A DNA stretch of 64,000 bases from Jaltomata sinuosa. Its lineage: Eukaryota > Streptophyta > Magnoliopsida > Solanales > Solanaceae. The notes under the pieces were generated by a model, which saw nothing but the letters and a program-made list of their open reading frames with translations, had not been told where the DNA came from and searched no databases. The first letter of the stretch is position 1. Every line of letters begins with the position of its first letter. This document shows, in pieces, positions 57,181 to 64,000 of the stretch. Both the position numbers and the translations under genes were made by a program. The DNA lies in assembly GCA_003996215.1 (NCBI GenBank), contig QJPP01003102.1, forward strand, positions 1 through 64,000. The letters run 5' to 3'.

Positions 57181-58387
57181 GACTTATAATATACTGGTAG
57201 CCACATCTGGTGAACTCTCTTGATCTTGGCGAGAGGACATGGCATAAAGACGGTTCTGGCACTGACCACCAGAACTAGAAGCTGCGTCCTGCGGGTCTGG
57301 TCTATCACCTGAAGTTGCTGGGTTAGACTGAGTCCTACCACCTCCTTTCCCCTTCTTAGCCGAAGGTCAATCTCTAACACAGTGTGCGGTCTGACCACAC
57401 CCAAAACAACCCTCTCTACCAGCCAAACACTCACCAGGGTGAGTCTTCCCACACTTAACACAAGCTGGGTAGGAAGGTTCCTTAGTAACACTACCCTATG
57501 ACTGGGAATAGGAACCAAATCCCCCACCACTCTGATCATGATGAGGCTTCTTAGCCTGGGTAGGAGCACAAGCAGAAGAGTGAACAGGACTTGATGACTT
57601 TTTCTAGAAAGAAGAGTGATGTTCACCTCCGAACATATGATGCCCAAAACCTGATCCCTTGGATCTAACCCTCGTGTTCTCCCTAGCCATCTCCTTAAGT
57701 TTATCACCCTCAATCTGATAGGCATGAGTCATGAGACGAGAACTGTTCATGTCGCTCAACAACAAAGCAGACCTACACTTCTTCTTCACTATATCAGAAA
57801 CACCATAGATGAACTTGCTCATTTGATCATGCGGGTCCGCTACCATGGAAGGAGCATATTTAGACAACTGAGTGAACTTCAAACTATACTCTTGCACCGA
57901 CATCGAACACTGTCTCAAGTTCACAAATTCCTCCACTTTTGCTTGCCTCAACTCACGAGGAAAGAACCTATCAAGAAAGGCTCTCTCAAAACACTCCCAA
58001 GTCATGGGGACCACCCTCACCCTAGCATCATTCCATTGCGTGAACCAAATATTAGCCACATCCTTGAGTAGATAGGAGGCAAGCTTAACACAATCAACAC
58101 CCGCTACTTGCATAACCTCAAATCTTCTTCACTTCATCAATAAAGTTGAGCGGGTCCTCTCCCACTTTCGAACCCTAAAACTCCGGTGGGTTCATACGGA
58201 TAAAGTCATGAACGCGGGCTACTACCCCACCTTGAGGATGAGTGGGGGCAGTAGCCTGTTGATTTGCCAAAGTCTGAGCTAGTAGGTGAATAGCATTATT
58301 AAACTCATCATTCATGACATCGGGAACCAGAACCTAAGGAGCATCATTTTGAGCGTCTCGGGGAGGCATAGCACATCGAGGAGGCAT
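57181..58387 (-). pseudogene. Chromovirus gag of element G
   Basis: Starts at the MPPR codons (58387 downward), with a stop after about 17 codons and others near 58180 and 58120. The capsid core is open from 58113 to 57604: FTQWNDARV, WECFERAFLDRFFPRELRQAKVEEF and SVQEYSLKFTQLSKYAP are the family landmarks. A stop at about 57605 precedes the linker. Two zinc knuckles lie near 57460-57370. CVKCGKTHPGEC is complete; CFGCGQTAHCVRD is followed by TGA where the last metal-binding Cys is expected. Confidence 0.87.
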
Positions 58388-58581
58388 AATCTTAAATGCA
58401 TAAGATAAGGATTAGAGGAATAATAGACATAAGCTCTATCGCACGATGTGATCATGAAAGAAGTAAAGTTTCTTTTCTAAGACACCTCATATCTCCCCTT
58501 TCATATGTGCGGTGCGCATCACACACATGAAAGAGACTCTACTCGATGCGGCTTTCAGACATCCTAGGACTCTTGAACCTG

Positions 58582-58595
58582 AGGCTATGATACCA
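58582..58595 (-). other. Primer binding site of G (tRNA-Met, one mismatch)
   Basis: On the minus strand TTGGTATCATAGCC follows the 5' LTR. It equals TGGTATCAGAGC with G replaced by T at one place. Confidence 0.85.
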
Positions 58596-58599
58596 AGTT

Positions 58600-60710
58600 T
58601 GTCACTCCCCGAGGTTACCCCCTAGATGTAACATGGGACTTTGAACAACAAGCATCCCAATCTAACTCTCGATCATAGCATTCTCAAGCATAACAGGATA
58701 AGACATAGCAGAAGCATCGTAAGAGAATCCAAATAGGAAACATAATCATATAAAAGAGAGTCGAATAAGAAGTACAACTCAACAGTCATCCCATAACATC
58801 TATGTCTGAAAGACTCTAACACTATCATAGAGAGTTGATAGGATAATACCCCAACTAACTCGACAATCTGATACATAAAGGAAGTATAAAACTAAAATAC
58901 GGTCTAGTCCTCGAACTATGAGGGCTCACCAAAGCTGATGAGAGAGTTTCCTAGAACTCTAGCCACGAAGCTGTGAAGAAATACTTGAATCTGCATCATC
59001 AAAAGATGCACCGCAGTATGCGTTAGTACAATGGAATGTACTAAGTATGTGAGCAATGCATGAACATGATGAAAATATGCTAAGTATACTTAAATAACTG
59101 AAATCATGTTTTTAAAGATAAACTGAATGCAATGACTCTAATACTTTCTTTAAGCTAAAACATAATCATAAGTCATAAGTGTGAAATCTAAATAAGAGTC
59201 GAATGTAAGTTTAAAAGCATAAACTATTTTCTTGTGAGAGGTTCTCTAACCGACATAGACCATGTGAGCTACATGTAATCTTATGTATTCGCCTCATCAA
59301 AAGGACCCAATATACCTTGCCATGGTATAAAGGCATTACTTTGGTATGATCACTACCCTGATACCTAACAGAAGGGACTTAAGACCTATGGGGGCACGTA
59401 GTTCTAGGACCTTTTGGGTACTCTCACCCTGTCCAACTCGGTGCTAATACTACTCCCAAAACATACATATTGCTCATATGATACTTGGGCATATATGATG
59501 CCAAATCTGTTTGAAAAGCATAAGGGTATATCTGATACCGTGCAATTCACTTAGCTTAGGTGGGCATATCTAGATCCCAAACCTTTATTTAAACATAGTG
59601 ACATATCTGATGTCCAAACTTTCTCTAAACATAGGGACATATCTGATATCCAAACTTTCTTTAAACATAGGGACATATCTGATGTCCAAAAAAGTTGTAA
59701 AAGCATAAGAAAATATTTGATGTCATGCAATTCAAAAGTTATGAATCAAAAAGCTTTGAAAGACCATAATTCAAAATATACCTTTCTTGCTAAATTCATA
59801 CTTAACGAATTGGTCATGCAATTTCATAAGTACATAAAGGCCATGATATCTAATCATGCCAACTTTCTCTTGAAAACATGTAAATTCATAGTTTCATGCT
59901 AGAAATCAACATTCATGCTTGGGCTTTTAAAACCAATGAGAGAATTATAATCAAATCATGAGTAATCCAGAGAAATCCATGAATTTAAACATAAAAACTG
60001 ATTTCATAAACTTTCCCCAAGTTTAGATCAAAACCCTAATTTCATAACTTCATAATTCAAATTAAGACTTGGGGATTTTGGGCACAAGGGTGAAAGGAAC
60101 CCATTGTTAAAAACTCACATACCTTGGTGGAAGATTACCCACTTGATTGGAAAAGATTTAGGAGACTTGACTTGGAGCTTGGAGACTTGAGCTTGAGAGC
60201 AACTTTCCTTTTTGAGTGAAGAATGATGAACTTAAGAGGGACTTAGGGTAATATGGGTGAAAACCCTTCTAAAAGTAGTCAAAATGACTTCACTTATTAC
60301 ATAATAGGGTGGTAAATGACCAAAATACCCCTGGGAATTAAATAAGAAAAGGCTGGAAAATAGTCAACCTTCAGTGACCACGGTTTGGCCGACGGTTCAT
60401 ACTTCTGGAAGACGGACCGTCCTGGGATCCATCATTTTTTGGCACGTAAAAAGGGGTTGTTGGATCTTAGGGATAACGGGTGGAACGACGGACCCATCGT
60501 CCAGAAGGATGGGCCGTCCTTCAACCCGTCGATCCTGGGTACTGGAAGAGGGACTTCTAAATGTCGAAGGATGATCATCAGGGTAGTTGGGAATAATGCT
60601 CCTTCATCTAGAAGGATGGACCATTCATAGTCTGAGCCTTCATCCTTGGAAACATGGAAGTTTTCTGAGATTTTAACTTAGATAGTTGGATATGTGCACG
60701 GGGTGTTACA
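58600..60710 (-). repeat. 5' LTR of element G
   Basis: 2111 bases matching 51406-53605. It is shorter mainly because the region after 60600 lacks ~80 bases present at 53440-53530. Open frames inside (58673-58876, 59717-59902, 60374-60630) are LTR sequence with no protein-coding support. Confidence 0.92.
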
Positions 60711-60715
60711 TCAGA
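60711..60715 (+). repeat. Target site duplication of G, right copy
   Basis: TCAGA, matching 51401-51405. Confidence 0.92.
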
Positions 60716-61744
60716 TCCCTCTACACATATAGAGATACGCAAACACCAGACCAAGCGCCTAGGGCACCGTAGGTAAGTCTCACTTCCGTTGCTTTATTTT
60801 CTTTGCATTGGGGATAATGCGACATTTTTAGTGGGGGTGGGGCTGCTTGGATGTCTGCCCTTGGATTTTTCTTACCAACTTCTTTTCTCAAGGGCGTTTT
60901 ATTTCTTATTGAATTAGCATATCTAGTTTACATTGTTGTTTTGTTTAATTTGAAGAAATCAGAATGACTTATGCAGTGATGTTTTGTAAATAGAAGCATG
61001 TTTGTATTGTTTTTGTGATCCCTCCCCAATAAGTGTTGCCATGTATGTGTGCTAAACTAAAACTTTGATTTGTATGGCTCTACATATGACATTATAGTTG
61101 TTGAGGATAATGATGGTGGGTATTTGAGCATGTGCATTAAACTTGGTATTTAACAGTTAGAACCGTGTGCCATGTGTGTGTAAGAATTTGTTGATCCATA
61201 CGGCTTTTTGATGTCTAGAACTTGGTCAATGTGTGTTCAAAGCAAAATTAGGAAAGTTAAACTTAGGAAATGATCAAGGCATTCTTTGATGAACCCATTT
61301 TCATTTCTTGTTTGACCCACCTAGTGTATTACTTTATTATTCCCCGTTTAGCCTTGAACATACTCTTTGGCAGCCGCATACAAATCCTACACTTTTCTTT
61401 TTCTAAGCCATCGTAATTTATAATAAAACCTCCTAAGCGTTTATCTTGAAATTTGTGAGAAAAGAAGTGCAAAGGAAAGGGTTAATGTGGAAGAGTAAGG
61501 GGGTATGAAAAACACTGTTAGCACTAAGCAATTAAAAAAACGAAAAAAATTAAAAAAAATGGTTCTTTAATATAGTGTTGCCTTTGTAAATATGGTGTTG
61601 ATATTTGTAGTTGAATTGAGTTGCTCCTTGCCATTGCATCGGGGGTGAATGAAGAAGGGAAAGAAAATAAGAAATAAAAGGTGGACTGAATGTGAAGTAT
61701 GTAGTGTACTAAAAGTGCCTAGGGAAGATAGCCACTATTTATGC
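60716..61744 (+). other. End of the env-like gene and 3' untranslated region of Athila F
   Basis: The first ~55 bases continue the env-like reading cut at 51405 (TYRDTQTPDQAPRAP then stop at about 60771). Beyond that no gene is supported. TTTTAGTGGGGGTGGGG (about 60816-60832) resembles a polypurine tract but no LTR follows. Confidence 0.55.
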
Positions 61745-61905
61745 CAAATGAATCCTACCCATCCCTTAGTCTACATTACAACCAGCAAAAAGTCTTTTTT
61801 GATCTTAAGTTTGATGTTTCCTATATTAGTAGAGTATCACACTATGGGCAAGCTTATAGTTCATCGGTGTTGCATGCATAATTCATTACGAGAGTGAGTA
61901 TTTTC
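61745..61905 (+). other. 3'UTR block shared by both Athila elements (F copy)
   Basis: Counterpart of 43240-43400, with ACATTACAACC, TTTTTGATCTTAAG, ATTAGTAG, GGGCAAGCTTATAGTTC and GAGAGTGAG in the same order. Part is open at 61649-61897, which I do not call a gene. Confidence 0.65.
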
Positions 61906-62271
61906 TTTTCTCCTTTGTCTTACAGTCCCTCCTGTGTATGCAATATGAAAAACAAGGGACATTTTTTGGTCTAAAGTGAGGGCACATGGTGATTGTTGAT
62001 TGACTACAGGATAAGTTGGTTTAACTGCTTGACTTACATAGTCATTTCTTAAAAATATGATGTCATGTGTGGATCTGCATATCTCAGAGTGAACTGTGTT
62101 TGCACTACGACATAGAAATTGGGATTGGGAGTTGATGTGAGAACAAGTTTGAAGTTACTTGATAGAACTGTTGTAGACATCTTGTGCTTTCTGATAGTTA
62201 AACATCTGTTGGTAGTGTGTTTAGTCATTGTGTGGATCTTGTATTGTTTTCTTGAGAAAAAGAAAAATATC
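61906..62271 (+). other. Remaining 3' untranslated region of Athila F
   Basis: No gene or repeat stands out. It ends in a TTGAGAAAAAGAAAAATATC phrase that parallels TTGAGGACAAGCAATAGTTC in E. Confidence 0.5.
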
Positions 62272-62285
62272 TAAGTTGGAGGTGT
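62272..62285 (+). other. Polypurine tract of Athila F
   Basis: AAGTTGGAGGTGT before the LTR start TGATGTACCGGG. One or two pyrimidines interrupt it. Confidence 0.65.
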
Positions 62286-63643
62286 TGATGTACCGGGATT
62301 TTACGACATATTTGATGCTTTTAACGAAGAAGTTTCGTAGTTTTTAAGTAAGTAATCTGTAAATTGATGTTCTTTGGTTGTGTTTCAAGAAAGATAGACT
62401 TGATTCAACAAAAGGGCTTAGATGTGTTAAAAACGAGAAGTTTTACTGACCATTTTAAGTTGAAATAAGCCGTTGGTACAACTGTTGCATTCAACTTCAA
62501 AGATAGAAACTGGCATAAAAAGAAAGGTTATAACGGTTGGCATAACGGACCGTACTCATCAGTAATGGTCCATTCCCTTGACCGTTCCAAGAACCAGAAA
62601 ATATCCCTAAAGTCAAAGTAATAACAGTTGCCAAAACAGTCCATTTTTGTAGAGAATGGTCTATTTTGGCTTTTGTCCAGGATAAGGCATCTTTCCTTTC
62701 CTAGACCAATCCAGATTTGATTTGTAGTTGACTATAAATAGGACTTGTAGAGTATTTTTGTAGACACTTTTTAGTCACTTGATTTTACACATTTTTGGGA
62801 TTATGACATTACTTTAGTTTGGAGTTATGAATGAAATTTTGAGCGCTTCTTTTGGTGCTCTTTTGGAAGAATAATTTTCTACTACTAATCTATTCCATTC
62901 GCAAGTATGTTACTTTCAATTATTTTTGTTGCTTTTTTTATAGCATGAGTAACTAAACCCTAATTTTGGGATTGTGAATCCACGCAATGAACAAATATTA
63001 AGGAAAAAGTGTCGATATAGAAGTGAATAGGTTGTGGGTGAGTCATTAACAATTGGATTGTTGGAAATTATCAATTTCAAACGTTAATTGAATACCCTTA
63101 AACCTTAGTGCATTTCTGAAAAGGCCCATTTAGGTTGGAAATTGTGAATGACTAAGAACTCAAGGAGTCAATCTTTGTTTAATGGAATTTTGTACGAATA
63201 CGTTAATTCTACTTAACTTATTGTGATCATCTTAATATTTCTCTTTATTTCATTTTATGAAGGTAAGTGAAGAATAGACCAACTTCAAATCAGAAGATAA
63301 TAATTGGTAGTTTGTTGATCATTGTTCACCCAGAATAAACCTAGGATCGACTATATTGACGCTTGTCACTTTTAGTGAAATTCTATTGTGTGGTGAAACA
63401 ATTCGGTATTTTATAAACTTTGTTAGTTCCAAACATTTACATCTCATTAGTCTTAAAGTTCAGTACAACAATTTTTATTTCATTAAGGGATAAGATTTGA
63501 CATAAAGTAAAGTAAATAAACAACTTTAAATTTTGTATTTCTTACCCTTTTCCCTGTGGGATTTGACCCCAGCCTAGTTGTTAGGTTACTACATTTGACA
63601 ACGATAGTTTACACTTTCTAAAAGGTGTAATTTAAATGTATCA
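62286..63643 (+). repeat. 3' LTR of Athila F
   Basis: Starts TGATGTACCGGGATTTTACG, ends GGTGTAATTTAAATGTATCA. It differs from the E LTR except in the final ~100 bases, where both follow the same GGGTATGACC/GGATTTGACCCC, TTGACAACGA and GGTGTAATTT order. Contains ACGGACCGT-type phrases at 62536-62580. Confidence 0.82.
62733..62742 (+). promoter_or_regulatory. TATA box of the Athila F LTR
   Basis: TATAAATAGG, same form as in the B LTR at 19124. Confidence 0.6.
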
Positions 63644-64000
63644 GTTATTCCCTTATCATGCGGTCTTGGATTGCTTTGCCAAGACATGTTACCTTAGACA
63701 TGTCTGGTATTCCCCCGATTGTGTGGCAGGGTTTTGTTAGTCATGCACCAACGAGGATTATTTCTTATATCTTGCTAGGAGTTTGGTGTCAAAAGGGTGT
63801 CTAGCTTACCTTGCTTATGTTCGTGATGTTAGAGCTAAGGTTACCTTTATCAATTTTTTTCCTGTAGTCCGAGAGATCATTGATATATTTCCTGCTGACT
63901 AACTTGGACTCCCGCCTGAGTTTGTCCAGCCAGGCACCAGGCCAATTTTTATTCCACCCTACCGTATGGCTCCTGCTGAGTTGAGGGATCTTAGCGTTCA
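63644..64000 (+). pseudogene. Chromovirus protease-RT linker (element H), runs off the window
   Basis: Starts directly at the end of the F LTR, so F inserted into this element or replaced its left part. The first ~140 bases read, with stops and shifts, as the end of a protease. From about 63790 the typical linker is readable: CLAYLAYVRDVRAKV, then VVREIIDIFPAD, a TAA at about 63899, then LGLPPEFVQPGTRPIFIPPYRM and APAELRDL at the window edge. The IPPYRMAP phrase marks the start of RT. The family is Tekay/Del-like but differs from B and G in the linker. RT proper lies beyond 64000. Confidence 0.85.

Larger units (their letters stand above)
51406..60710 (-). mobile_element. Tekay-like chromovirus on the minus strand (element G), complete
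   Basis: LTRs at 51406-53605 (3' LTR in element sense) and 58600-60710 (5' LTR), both TG...CA, bounded by TCAGA duplications. Read on the minus strand the order is 5' LTR, tRNA-Met primer site, gag, protease, RT, RNase H, integrase, chromodomain, polypurine tract and 3' LTR. All domains of an autonomous element are traceable, but there are about ten stops, frameshifts, and a deletion at the integrase active site. The two LTRs are visibly diverged, so the insertion is old. Confidence 0.93.
45373..63643 (+). mobile_element. Athila-lineage element (element F), 5' part missing, split by G
   Basis: Begins abruptly inside the protease-RT linker at the end of the E LTR. It then holds RT, RNase H, integrase, the post-pol hairpin, a spacer, an env-like gene (cut by element G at 51405/60711), the shared 3'UTR block, polypurine tract and LTR (62286-63643). 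gag, protease and 5' LTR are absent. The simplest reading is that E, or an ancestor of E, inserted into F, and the left part of both was later lost. Confidence 0.82.

Noticed and set aside
61649..61897. 82-codon frame in the F 3' region
   Set aside because: It overlaps a block shared with E, where the same frame is not kept.
1..64000. Host protein genes, tRNA or rRNA genes
   Set aside because: None could be supported; every long frame maps to a retroelement domain, an LTR or a repeat.

Overview
The window looks like plant nuclear heterochromatin. I find no cellular protein gene, tRNA or rRNA. Almost all of it can be assigned to Ty3/gypsy LTR retrotransposons lying side by side or inside one another, and almost all of their genes are broken. 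The mix of families (Tat with an extra RNase H, Athila with an env-like gene, Tekay/Del-type chromoviruses, and a non-autonomous element with very long LTRs) is typical of a large-genome dicot. The LTR sequences suggest Solanaceae to me; that is inference, not proof.

Layout, with letters used below. D (1-2222): the 3' end of a long LTR followed by an internal domain of the same family in inverted orientation. A (2227-18534): a Tat/Ogre-lineage element with a truncated 5' LTR, tRNA-Arg-type primer site, decayed gag and pol, a long 3' untranslated region with several tandem arrays, a polypurine tract, and a 3' LTR cut by B. B (18535-35803): a Tekay-like chromovirus whose 3' LTR is truncated. 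C (21746-32847): a complete 11.1 kb LARD-like element inserted in the protease region of B, with a clean TCTTA target duplication.

E (35804-45372): an Athila element without its 5' LTR. It keeps gag, protease and an env-like gene but has lost reverse transcriptase and integrase. F (45373-63643): a second, different Athila element that keeps pol, the env-like gene and its 3' LTR. G (51406-60710): a complete 9.3 kb Tekay-like chromovirus on the minus strand, inserted in the env-like region of F with a TCAGA duplication. H (63644-64000): the start of another chromovirus pol that runs out of the window.

None of these elements looks able to move on its own. Every integrase seen is truncated, deleted or mutated at its catalytic core, and many in-frame stops sit where CAG, CAA, CGA or TGG would be expected. 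The least expected signals are non-coding: satellite-like arrays in the A 3' region, a perfect hairpin after pol in both Athila elements, a shared Athila 3'UTR block, recurring GTGCG/CGCAC and ACGGACCGT palindromes, and the inverted internal domain in D.
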